Shown here piece by piece: positions 42,807-50,402 of a stretch of DNA of 55,861 nt. The DNA lies in contig JAUMSH010000084.1 in the NCBI GenBank assembly GCA_031292915.1, forward strand, positions 1 to 55,861. The letters are read 5' to 3'. The translations under genes were made by a program, and so were the position numbers. The notes below the pieces were generated by a model that saw nothing but the letters and a program-made list of their open reading frames with translations, was not told the DNA's origin and made no database searches. The first letter of the stretch is position 1. Every line of letters starts with the position of its first letter. The stretch comes from Collinsella sp. (lineage in GTDB: Bacteria; Actinomycetota; Coriobacteriia; Coriobacteriales; Coriobacteriaceae).

Positions 42807-44474
42807 ATGCCTACTGACATCGAAATCGCACGTTCTGTCACGCCGCTGCCTATTACCGAGGTGGCCAAGAACGCCGGCGTCGACGTTAAGCACCTTATTC
42901 CGTACGGCTTCGACAAGGCTAAGGTCGACTATTCACTGCTCAACGAGCCGACTGATCACCAGGCCAAGCTCGTCCTCGTGACCGCTATCAACCCAACGCC
43001 TGCGGGCGAGGGCAAGACCACCACGACCATCGGTCTGGCCGACGGCCTGCGTCGTCGCGGCGTCAAGAGTGCCGTGGCCCTGCGCGAGCCTTCGCTCGGC
43101 CCTGTCTTTGGCGTTAAGGGCGGTGCTGCCGGTGGCGGCTGGGCTCAGGTGATCCCCATGGAGGATATCAACCTGCACTTTACCGGCGACTTCCACGCTA
43201 TCGGTGCTGCCAACAACCTGCTGGCCGCCATGCTTGATAACCACATCCAGCAGGGCAATCAGCTCGGTATTGACGTTAAACGCATCACCTGGAAGCGCGT
43301 CGTCGATATGAACGACCGTCAGCTGCGCCACGTCATCGACGGCATTGGCGGTAAGGCCCAGGGCGTGCCGCGCGAGGACGGCTTCGATATCACCGTCGCC
43401 TCCGAGGTCATGGCAATCCTGTGCCTGTCTACGAGCATCAACGACCTCAAGGAACGCTTGGGTGAGATTGTCGTCGGCTATAGCTTTGCCGGCGAGCCCG
43501 TCCGTGCCCGCGACCTCAAGGCCCAGGGTGCCATGGCCGCGTTGCTTAAGGACGCGCTCAAGCCTAACCTGGTGCAAACGCTCGAGGGCACGCCCGCGTT
43601 TGTCCACGGCGGTCCCTTCGCCAACATTGCTCACGGCTGCAACTCTATCATGGCCACGCGTATGGCGATGCGCTTTGGCGATGTCGCCATTACCGAGGCC
43701 GGCTTTGGTGCCGACCTGGGTGCCGAGAAGTTCCTCGACATCAAGTGCCGCATGACGGGCGTTCGCCCCAGCGCCGTCGTGATTGTCGCCACCGCCCGAG
43801 CGCTTAAGTACAACGGTGGCGTCGCCAAGGCCGACCTCAACGAGGAGAACCTCGAGGCACTCAAGGCCGGCATGCCCAACCTGCTGCGTCACGTCGACAA
43901 CATCCAGAACGTATATGGTCTGCCCTGCGTGGTCGCCATCAACCGCTTCCCGACGGACACCGAGGCTGAGCTCGAGCTCATCGAGTCCGAGTGCCAGAAG
44001 CTGGGCGTCAACGTTAAGCTGTCCGAGGTTTGGGCCAAGGGCGGCGAGGGCGCGCTCGACCTAGCCGATGAGGTCATGCGTCTGATTGAGCAGCCGAGCG
44101 AGCTCAAGTTTGCCTACGAGGACGGCGCCGATGTTGCCGATGCCCTCGAGGCCGTTGCCACCAAGGTTTATCGCGCCGATGGCGTCGACTTTACGCCGGC
44201 TGCCAAGCGCCAGCTCGCCGAGCTGCGCGAGAATGGCTTTGGCAACCTGCCGGTGTGCGTCGCCAAGACGCAGTACAGCTTTAGCGACAACGCCAAGGCG
44301 CTGGGCGCTCCCGAGAACTTCCGCATCACGGTGCGTGAGCTTAAGGTTTCCGCCGGTGCCCACTTTGTGGTCGCACTGACCGGCAGTGTTCTGACCATGC
44401 CGGGCCTGCCCAAGGTGCCCGCGGCCGAAAACATCGACGTCGACAACGACGGCAACATCACCGGCCTGTTCTAA
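42807..44474 (+). CDS. fhs: Formate-tetrahydrofolate ligase
   Basis: A 555-residue enzyme that uses ATP to join formate to tetrahydrofolate, giving 10-formyl-THF. The family signatures are clear: N-terminal ITEVAKNAGV, P-loop NPTPAGEGKTTTTIGL near residue 63, REPSLGPVFGVKGGAAGGG, and FVHGGPFANIAHGCNS. Length is normal. With the cyclohydrolase-family protein and FolD near the right end it makes a route between formate and methylene-THF. Strong use of C-ending codons suggests high expression. ATG 42807 has GAAAGGA upstream. Single gene with a strong terminator. Confidence 0.97.
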   Translation: MPTDIEIARSVTPLPITEVAKNAGVDVKHLIPYGFDKAKVDYSLLNEPTDHQAKLVLVTAINPTPAGEGKTTTTIGLADGLRRRGVKSAVALREPSLGPVFGVKGGAAGGGWAQVIPMEDINLHFTGDFHAIGAANNLLAAMLDNHIQQGNQLGIDVKRITWKRVVDMNDRQLRHVIDGIGGKAQGVPREDGFDITVASEVMAILCLSTSINDLKERLGEIVVGYSFAGEPVRARDLKAQGAMAALLKDALKPNLVQTLEGTPAFVHGGPFANIAHGCNSIMATRMAMRFGDVAITEAGFGADLGAEKFLDIKCRMTGVRPSAVVIVATARALKYNGGVAKADLNEENLEALKAGMPNLLRHVDNIQNVYGLPCVVAINRFPTDTEAELELIESECQKLGVNVKLSEVWAKGGEGALDLADEVMRLIEQPSELKFAYEDGADVADALEAVATKVYRADGVDFTPAAKRQLAELRENGFGNLPVCVAKTQYSFSDNAKALGAPENFRITVRELKVSAGAHFVVALTGSVLTMPGLPKVPAAENIDVDNDGNITGLF

Positions 44475-44499
44475 GTCTGCTGTCCATAGCTGCTAGCCC

Positions 44500-44535
44500 G
44501 CCCCGCCGTGCCCACAAGGCCCGGCGGGGCTTTTT
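44500..44535 (+). terminator. fhs terminator
   Basis: A 9-bp stem (44500-44508 with 44522-44530) followed by TTTTT. Confidence 0.92.
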
Positions 44536-44653
44536 GATCCTTAGGCCCGCGCATGTCTTGTAGATACCGACGGACTCTGCCCATCATAGGCTTTTGCGCG
44601 GGTAGAATGCATGGATAACTTGAGGCTCACGCGCGACGGAAAGGAATCGTTGC

Positions 44654-45643
44654 ATGGATCAGGACAAGACAACCGTGATGGGCGGCTACGGTTCCGCGCA
44701 GGCTGGCGATAGCGCCGATGCGACCCGCGTTGTTCCCAACCCCGGTTATGCCGACCCCGCCGCGACGCAGCCTTCTGCCGAGCCCACCCGGGTTATGGGC
44801 TATGGCGACACGGCGCGGGATTCTTACGCTGCATCTTCGCAAGGCCCCTATGGCAACGCAGCTCCGGATCCGTTTGATTACACGCCGCAGGATTCTTATG
44901 CTGCCTCGACGCCGAATCCCTATGACAACCTGCCGCAGAATCCCATTCCGCAGCCTCAGCAGACGACGTATATGCCTCGCACGGCGCAGCCTCGCTACGA
45001 GTCGCGCGAGCCGTATCGCGAGTACCCCAAGTCGATTCCGCAATATGGCGAAGACGAGGAGAAGAGGCCGTCGCGTTCGTCGAGCGTGATCAAGAAGATC
45101 CTCATCGTGCTGGCGATTTTCTTTGCGCTGTCGGTTGTGTTTGCCATCGTGTCGGGCATGCTCAACAAGCGGGGGAGCTCAACGGCCGATACCGCTGCCG
45201 AGCAAACCGAGTCCGCCTCGTCTAGCACCGTCGATCTGAGCGATATCCCGGGGCAGTATTGGTCCAACGCCAAGAAGCTCCTCAAGTCGCGCGGGGCCGA
45301 TCTTTCGAATGCTGTGGTCCTGACTGATGATGGCTCAACGCCCGTTGTCGATGCCAACTGGGTCGTTACTTCTGTCTACTATAACGACAACGGCAACCTC
45401 GAAATTCAACTCACGCACAAGAACAGCTCGGGCAACTCGTCCGACGGCCAAAGCGGTACCGACAGCTCGAGCTCCAACACGCTGGAGGACTTGAGCAACA
45501 AGGCGCAAGAGCTGGGAGACAAGGCGCAAGAGCTGGGCGACACGGCCCAGAACCTGGGCGACACCGCTCAGAACCTGGGTGATATGGCTACCAATGCCTG
45601 GGACGCGCTGCAGAGCGGCATTTCGGGCGCACAGGGAAACTAG
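44654..45643 (+). CDS. Single-pass membrane protein with PASTA-like outer domain and heptad tail
   Basis: A 329-residue protein of no named family that I recognise. Residues 1-140 are disordered and Pro/Gln/Tyr-rich, with related motifs TTVMGGYG (residues 6-13) and TRVMGYGD (about 45-52), possible Thr phosphorylation sites. A basic stop (KRPSRSSSVIKK) precedes a hydrophobic helix at about 148-168. The outer part has a PASTA-like segment (WSNAKKLLKSRGADL, then VDANWVVTSVYY), then a Ser/Asn-rich linker and four near-identical seven-residue repeats (KAQELGD type). PASTA domains in Ser/Thr kinases sense cell-wall fragments; there is no kinase here, so a wall-sensing or anchoring role is only a guess. 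ATG 44654 follows AAAGGA. Confidence 0.75.
   Translation: MDQDKTTVMGGYGSAQAGDSADATRVVPNPGYADPAATQPSAEPTRVMGYGDTARDSYAASSQGPYGNAAPDPFDYTPQDSYAASTPNPYDNLPQNPIPQPQQTTYMPRTAQPRYESREPYREYPKSIPQYGEDEEKRPSRSSSVIKKILIVLAIFFALSVVFAIVSGMLNKRGSSTADTAAEQTESASSSTVDLSDIPGQYWSNAKKLLKSRGADLSNAVVLTDDGSTPVVDANWVVTSVYYNDNGNLEIQLTHKNSSGNSSDGQSGTDSSSSNTLEDLSNKAQELGDKAQELGDTAQNLGDTAQNLGDMATNAWDALQSGISGAQGN
45500..45583 (+). repeat. Four 21-bp in-frame tandem repeats
   Basis: Units at 45500-45520, 45521-45541, 45542-45562 and 45563-45583 encode x-A-Q-x-L-G-D heptads. Copies 1 and 2 differ by one base. Copy number is likely to vary between strains. Confidence 0.85.
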
Positions 45644-45659
45644 CGGCTGAGTAGTGGGG

Positions 45660-46841
45660 CTACAGCTGCTCGGCCGGACGGTCGGGCGAGCTAAAGCCTG
45701 AGTCAAACGTGACGACGCACGAGGCATCGGGCCTGCGTTCGTGCACGATGCGCGTGACAAGCTCCAGCAGCTCCTCGTCGGATATGTCAAAGCCGTCGGG
45801 ACGCACCAGGTCAAACGAAACGAACCCGTCGTGCTCGTGCAGGTCGTGGATGGAGAGCGCGGGATCGATCTGCGTAACGCCGCGCTTGACCCAGCCGCGC
45901 AGGTCGTCGCCGGTGGTGGCGATGGGGTCGCAGTGCAGCGTGATACCAATGCCCATCTGGCGCTTGATATCGTGCTCGATGGTGTCCAGAATCTCGTGGT
46001 GCTCAAACGCGTCGCCCTCGCCAGGCATCTCCACGTGGGCGCTGGCGAACTGACGACCGGGGCCGTAGTCGTGCACCATCAGGTCATGTGTGCCCAAGAC
46101 CTGCGGATAGGACATGATCTTGTCGCGGATTGCCTGGACGAGCTTGGGGTCGGGCGCTTGCCCCAGCAACGGGCTGATGGCGTCGCGCACCAGGCCCAAG
46201 CCGCTGATGCAGATGAAGATGCCCACACCCAGGCCTGCCCAGCCATCGAGGTCAAAGCCGGTCGTCTGCGAAATAAGCGCCGCCACCAAGACCGAGCCCG
46301 AGGTGATGACGTCGTTTTTGGAGTCCTGCGCCGTGGCGATGAGCGTTTCGGAGTCGATGCGATCGCCCAGCGTGCGGTTGAACGCTGCCATCCAGAATTT
46401 GACGAGCATGGACAGAACAAGGGCAGCCATGGAGAGCGCCGAATACACGGTGGGCGAGGGCTTGATGATCTTGGTGATCGACTCGAGGATTAGGTTGATG
46501 CCGACGGCACAAACCAGGACGGCGACAAACAGACCAGCCAGGTACTCGTAGCGGCCGTGGCCGTAAGGGTGGCCCTCGTCTGCCGGGCGGCTGGCAAGGC
46601 GGAACCCGAGCAGGCTCACGATGTTGCTCGAGGCATCGGAGAGGTTGTTGAAAGCGTCGGCGATGAGGGAGACGGAACCGGCGAGCAGGCCCGCGATGCC
46701 CTTGGCCAGGCACAGGGTGATGTTGAGGCCAATGCAGATGAGGCTTGCGGCAAAACCCGCGTTGGTGCGGCAAGATGCATCGACCGGCTCGTCCTCGCTG
46801 CCGGGAACAAGCGTATGCACCAGCCGATTTACAAATAGCAT
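45660..46841 (-). CDS. Cation diffusion facilitator transporter
   Basis: A 393-residue metal exporter. About six membrane helices (from residue 30 to about 210) carry the metal-site motifs DAFNNLSDASSN and AQDSKNDVITS, the Asn/Asp version seen in many CDF proteins including Mn2+ types; HPYGHGRYEY is the conserved cytoplasmic loop. The C-terminal third has the CDF cytoplasmic dimer fold (HDLMVHDYGPGRQFASAHVEMP) and extends roughly 90 residues beyond it with a domain of its own (from about residue 300). Substrate not determinable. ATG 46841 has GAGGA 9 bases upstream; earlier in-frame starts lack a site. Convergent with the PASTA-like gene. Confidence 0.88.
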   Translation of the reverse strand: MLFVNRLVHTLVPGSEDEPVDASCRTNAGFAASLICIGLNITLCLAKGIAGLLAGSVSLIADAFNNLSDASSNIVSLLGFRLASRPADEGHPYGHGRYEYLAGLFVAVLVCAVGINLILESITKIIKPSPTVYSALSMAALVLSMLVKFWMAAFNRTLGDRIDSETLIATAQDSKNDVITSGSVLVAALISQTTGFDLDGWAGLGVGIFICISGLGLVRDAISPLLGQAPDPKLVQAIRDKIMSYPQVLGTHDLMVHDYGPGRQFASAHVEMPGEGDAFEHHEILDTIEHDIKRQMGIGITLHCDPIATTGDDLRGWVKRGVTQIDPALSIHDLHEHDGFVSFDLVRPDGFDISDEELLELVTRIVHERRPDASCVVTFDSGFSSPDRPAEQL

Positions 46842-47059
46842 AGCGGTCGTCCTCACAATCATGTTTAAGGGGATAGTGTAGCTCGCGCGGGGGCGCCGTG
46901 CACCGATGCTCAGAAAATGCAGCAATAGTCTGTCGGCGCTAACGAGCGAGCCTTCTCGTCTGCCTGGGTGGTCCATTTTGGGACACATGGGTATGGGCAT
47001 GTGCCTGTTTGCTCGACATGCTTAATGTCGACAGCCCCTGTGCAAAGGAGGACGTTTCC

Positions 47060-48397
47060 ATGGACGAGATGTTTGCCATTAAATGTCAAAACTGCGGCGG
47101 CCCTATGTACTCACACCAAGCTAAGCGCAGCTTTGAGTGCGCTTATTGCGGTGTGGTCATTCCGTGGCAGGCGGACGCTGGAGAGCCCAAGAGCGCTTTG
47201 GGCATTCGCCATACGCCGTTGACGGTGGTGGATGGACTGCTCAAGCTCACGCATGTGTCGCAACTCGAGCGCCCGGAGGACCCGGACTGGTATTTCTTCA
47301 ATTCGCACTGGCGCAATCAGTCGGTCCTGGAACATCTGCTGTGGGAGGATCGCGGCACGGCGCAAGAGTTCCAAGAGGCCACGCATGTGAGCATTCCTTG
47401 CCCCTTCTGCGGAGCGTCCTTTGAGGGCGAGTCAACGCAGCGTGTGTTTGAGTGCCCGTCCTGCGGCAACAAGATCGGCGTTGCCGACCTACTCAAGCCC
47501 GGTACCTTCAGCAAGCGCCTGACCTTGGGCGTTGGTGCGGAGTATGTACCTGGGCAGGGTGTTCCCTGCGAAATCTCGCCGCAGCAGGCACGTGCCAACG
47601 CACTGCAGCTGGTGTGCCAGTACCCCGACGTCTTTGCCGAGCACGACGTGGAAGATGCGATCCAAAACGACATGATGCTCTTCTATTTCCCCATGGCGCT
47701 GGCGGACCTGCGCATGATGGCGAGCTTCCCGGGTAAGGGCCTGAGCAAGGAGACCCTGGTGTACTACGAGGTGCTCGACTGGGCATACCCCAGGGCAAAC
47801 TACCTGGACGTTCGCCTCATGGGCATTTTGGAGCCATGGGACTTTGCCAAGGTTGGGCCGTTTGACCCGGCCATGCAGGAAGGTAACTTCCGCGTCGTTT
47901 CCGTCGATGCGTCCACCAAGGATCAGGTGGTCATTGATAAGCTGGCGCTCGATATTGCCGGCAACGATGCCGAGGCGACCCTGGGGCTCAATAAAAAGAG
48001 CATTCGCACGTGGGCGCGCAAGGCTCGCAAGCACAAGGACGGCCTGGTGATGGTACCGGTCTACTTTGTCGATCGCCCGGCGTCGGATAGCCGCGACGGC
48101 GAGCAAGTGCGCATCGCCGTGAACGGCCAGACGGGTCGCGCGGCCGCGGTGGTGTTTGGCGACAAGCGCGAAACGCATATCGTGGCGCCGCTCAGCCCGA
48201 GCCTGCATTTGTCCGGTGAGAGCACCGTACACGCCACGCCCATCGAGGTCAAATATGTTAAATCTCCGTTCCTATACCAGATCGTGCGCCGTGGAGGCGG
48301 CGAGCAACCGCGCCAGGTTGCAGCGGTGGCCGAGGGCTCCTGCCGAGAGGAGAAGCCCAAACGCCGCGGCCTGCTGGGTGCGCTATTTGGGAAGTAG
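47060..48397 (+). CDS. Zinc-ribbon protein of unknown function
   Basis: A 445-residue protein with two N-terminal zinc ribbons: CQNCG...CAYCG (about residues 9-31) and CPFCG...CPSCG (about 114-136). Both pairs are CxxC...CxxC, as in TFIIB-type or RNA-polymerase-related ribbons. The remaining 300 residues form a soluble alpha/beta region without motifs I recognise, and a basic tail (KPKRRGLLGALFGK). No signal peptide, so probably cytoplasmic. ATG 47060 follows AAAGGAGGA. It is divergent from the metal exporter, whose start lies 218 bases away, so joint control by metal supply is possible but unproven. Confidence 0.72.
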   Translation: MDEMFAIKCQNCGGPMYSHQAKRSFECAYCGVVIPWQADAGEPKSALGIRHTPLTVVDGLLKLTHVSQLERPEDPDWYFFNSHWRNQSVLEHLLWEDRGTAQEFQEATHVSIPCPFCGASFEGESTQRVFECPSCGNKIGVADLLKPGTFSKRLTLGVGAEYVPGQGVPCEISPQQARANALQLVCQYPDVFAEHDVEDAIQNDMMLFYFPMALADLRMMASFPGKGLSKETLVYYEVLDWAYPRANYLDVRLMGILEPWDFAKVGPFDPAMQEGNFRVVSVDASTKDQVVIDKLALDIAGNDAEATLGLNKKSIRTWARKARKHKDGLVMVPVYFVDRPASDSRDGEQVRIAVNGQTGRAAAVVFGDKRETHIVAPLSPSLHLSGESTVHATPIEVKYVKSPFLYQIVRRGGGEQPRQVAAVAEGSCREEKPKRRGLLGALFGK

Positions 48398-48504
48398 GGG
48401 AGCGGTGCCGGTTGGCACCGTAACGTGATGGCCGGGGGTATGGGGCGGCTCTCAGGAGTGCGGGCTGCCGTCTGATTGTTTGAGGGTGCCAGATATAAAT
48501 AAAC

Positions 48505-48645
48505 GGTGGAACGGCTGCAAAAGAGCCGCCCCACCGGGTAAAATCAAAATGTGCCGCGGAACCCGCTCCTCAGTCGGTCAACTTTGGAAGCGCGGGCAAC
48601 GCAGGTGCTATCGTCTTAAAGGGTCGGCTGCAACCGGCCCTTTTC
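48505..48645 (+). ncRNA. Candidate structured small RNA
   Basis: A self-contained ~140-base segment: TATAAA -10-like box at 48494-48499, hairpin GGTGG/CCACC plus CGGCT/AGCCG (48505-48535), a middle CCCGC/GCGGG pairing (48562-48566 with 48592-48596), and a rho-independent terminator at 48618-48645. No ORF of note. It does not match SRP RNA, 6S RNA, tmRNA or RNase P as I know them. The -35 box is weak. It could instead be the 3' end of the zinc-ribbon transcript. Confidence 0.4.
48618..48645 (+). terminator. Terminator of candidate small RNA
   Basis: AAAGGGTCGG (48618-48627) pairs with CCGGCCCTTT (48634-48643), one G-T pair, loop CTGCAA, tail TTTTC. Confidence 0.8.
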
Positions 48646-48822
48646 TGTGGCAGCCAATGGAGCCACATCAGACGAAGGCCGCGTCTTTGCCTGTCAGGTC
48701 ACGCTCGCCAGCCACGACTAGAATGTCGTTGCCGGCGTCCATGACCGGTATTGTTTCGTAGCAGCCGTCGCAACCGCGAGTGCGCCTGCGACGGCTGCGA
48801 TGGTTTCGGTCGCAACGTGCTG
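48646..48822. other. Intergenic region with large hairpin and possible gene remnant
   Basis: A perfect 12-bp stem (48761-48772 with 48787-48798) is nested in GTAGCAG/CTGCTAC (48758-48764 with 48820-48826). On the minus strand one frame ends in MDAGNDILVVAGERDL and stops at 48668, protein-like but without a convincing start; it may be the end of a decayed gene. Confidence 0.35.
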
Positions 48823-49872
48823 CTACCCTTGCGTTTCGCCATTAGTCGCTTCGTTGATGGCGCGGTACTCGGCACTCAGTTCGCGTGCCAACTCTTCCTT
48901 ACTTGGAAGATACGGCAGGTATTTGGCGGCAAACACTTGGTCGTTGTCTTCGGGCAGCGTGTACTCGACGATCGAATCGCTTTTGTCCGCGCAGAGCACG
49001 ATGCCTATGGGCGGATTGTCGCCTTCGTTCATGAGCTCGCGCGTGTAGTAGTTCACATACATTTGCATCTGGCCCAGGTCCTGATGCGTAAGATCGTCCG
49101 TCTTAAGGTCGATGAGCACGAAGCAGCGCATCAGATAGTTGTAAAAAACAAGGTCAATATAGAAATGGCGCCCATCAAAGGTGATGCGCTTTTGGCGCGC
49201 CTCGAAAGCGAAGCCACGGCCAAGCTCCAGCAGGAACTTCTGAAGATGCGTGATGAGCGCCTGCTCTAGATCGCTCTCGCGAAACGCAGCATCGTCCGAG
49301 AAACCTAAAAACTCCAGTACATATGGGTCGCGGATGATATCCTCGGGGCGATGGGTCGGGGCGCTCTTTTGGATTTCCTGGGTGACGGCCTCTTTGTCTT
49401 TGCTGGCAAGTAGGCGCTCGCGGAACATGGTGTTGATCTGGCGTTCGAGCTGACGCGTGCTCCAGCGAGAATCGGCACATTCGTTCATGTACCATGTTCG
49501 AGCATCAGGGTCGGTTATACGCGATAACCTGCGGTAATGTGTCCAATTCAATTCGGAACGCAGCGCGTTCCGGATTGGGAACGCAAGATAAAACTGACGC
49601 ATGTATCTTAAGCTTCTGGCGTTGAAGCCTCTGCCAAAATCCTTAGTCAATCTAACGGCAAGTTCGTCGATCAGTGCATCGCCATACTTGGCGCGCTCCT
49701 CTCCGCCCTGTTCATCAACAATACTCTTGCCGATCTCCCAATATGCCTCAACCATCGCAAAGTTAACGGCGGTATAGGCCTTGTCGCGAGCGGCGTTGAG
49801 AATCGAGGAAACCTGCTTGTAAAAACCTTCGGGCACGATTGCCGATTCTCCACGGTTTACCAGTTCGCCCAT
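48823..49872 (-). CDS. YhcG/DUF1016 family PD-(D/E)XK nuclease
   Basis: A 349-residue protein of the YhcG family. The N-terminal ~170 residues are the DUF1016 helical domain (AYWEIGKSIVDEQ, GRGFNARSLRYMRQFY, YMNECADSRWSTRQLERQI). The C-terminal half is the nuclease domain, with YIDLVFYN and FVLIDLKTD as likely metal-binding Asp/Lys residues. YhcG-like proteins are often found with restriction-modification or mobile DNA; none is adjacent here, so its role (defence or repair) is inferred. Start ATG 49872 or GTG 49875. Base composition is a little more A+T-rich than neighbours, compatible with transfer. Confidence 0.88.
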   Translation of the reverse strand: MGELVNRGESAIVPEGFYKQVSSILNAARDKAYTAVNFAMVEAYWEIGKSIVDEQGGEERAKYGDALIDELAVRLTKDFGRGFNARSLRYMRQFYLAFPIRNALRSELNWTHYRRLSRITDPDARTWYMNECADSRWSTRQLERQINTMFRERLLASKDKEAVTQEIQKSAPTHRPEDIIRDPYVLEFLGFSDDAAFRESDLEQALITHLQKFLLELGRGFAFEARQKRITFDGRHFYIDLVFYNYLMRCFVLIDLKTDDLTHQDLGQMQMYVNYYTRELMNEGDNPPIGIVLCADKSDSIVEYTLPEDNDQVFAAKYLPYLPSKEELARELSAEYRAINEATNGETQG

Positions 49873-50040
49873 CACTGTCGCCCCACTTTCCTCTTGTGGA
49901 ATGCATCTTTATCGCATTTAGTTTAAAGCCTCGCGCGGACACGAATTGCTTTGCTGTCTGGCACCTTCGCATGGGAGCCTTGCGGTGACTAAAATGTGGC
50001 CATAGAGGCAGTTTTAGCGAACCTCGCGGGAGTGACGCGT

Positions 50041-50310
50041 ATGGACAACAACACGCTGCTATTCCAGGACAAAGGTTCGGGTAGGTATAAAGACGTCAAG
50101 ATCTACCCTAACCGCATTGAGGTACTCAAGAAGGGCACTTTTGGCGGCAAGCACACCGAGATTGTTTATCTTAAGGACATTACGGGCGTCAATAGAATCA
50201 AAGGCCGCGATGTTTTTCTGCGCAATCGTCTGTTGACCGCTTGCGTCTTTAGCCTGAACAGCCGTGCGAAGGCCCAGGAGTTTGTTAACGCGCTGAACAT
50301 GGTGATGTAG
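50041..50310 (+). CDS. Small PH-like domain protein
   Basis: An 89-residue protein that reads as a single beta-rich pleckstrin-homology-like fold: alternating strands (YKDVKIYPNRIEVLKKG, HTEIVYLKDITGVNRIK, RLLTACVFSL) and a C-terminal helix (SRAKAQEFVNALNMV). No transmembrane segment or signal peptide. Bacterial PH-like domains mostly mediate protein contacts; the function is unknown. ATG 50041 lies behind GGGAG; a GTG at 49996 would add 15 residues. Single gene with a shared bidirectional terminator. Confidence 0.65.
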   Translation: MDNNTLLFQDKGSGRYKDVKIYPNRIEVLKKGTFGGKHTEIVYLKDITGVNRIKGRDVFLRNRLLTACVFSLNSRAKAQEFVNALNMVM

Positions 50311-50335
50311 CCGATAGCGGCGTTCGGGCCAAGGT

Positions 50336-50373
50336 AAAAATCGGGGCACAGAACGGTGTTCTGCGCCCCGATT
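50336..50373. terminator. Bidirectional terminator
   Basis: A 14-bp stem with one mismatch (50341-50354 with 50358-50371). On the minus strand it is followed by five T and ends the phospholipase transcript; on the plus strand it follows the PH-like gene. Confidence 0.9.
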
Positions 50374-50402
50374 GAGTTAATGCGCCCAAAAGACTGGCTT
50401 GC

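Noticed and set aside
45500..45583. Possible CRISPR-like repeat
   Set aside because: The repeats are contiguous, have no spacers, and are in-frame heptads of a coding sequence.
48640..48720. SRP RNA suggested by TGTCAGGTCACGC
   Set aside because: The rest of the conserved SRP apical loop (GGAAGCAGC part) is missing and the sequence does not fold as required.
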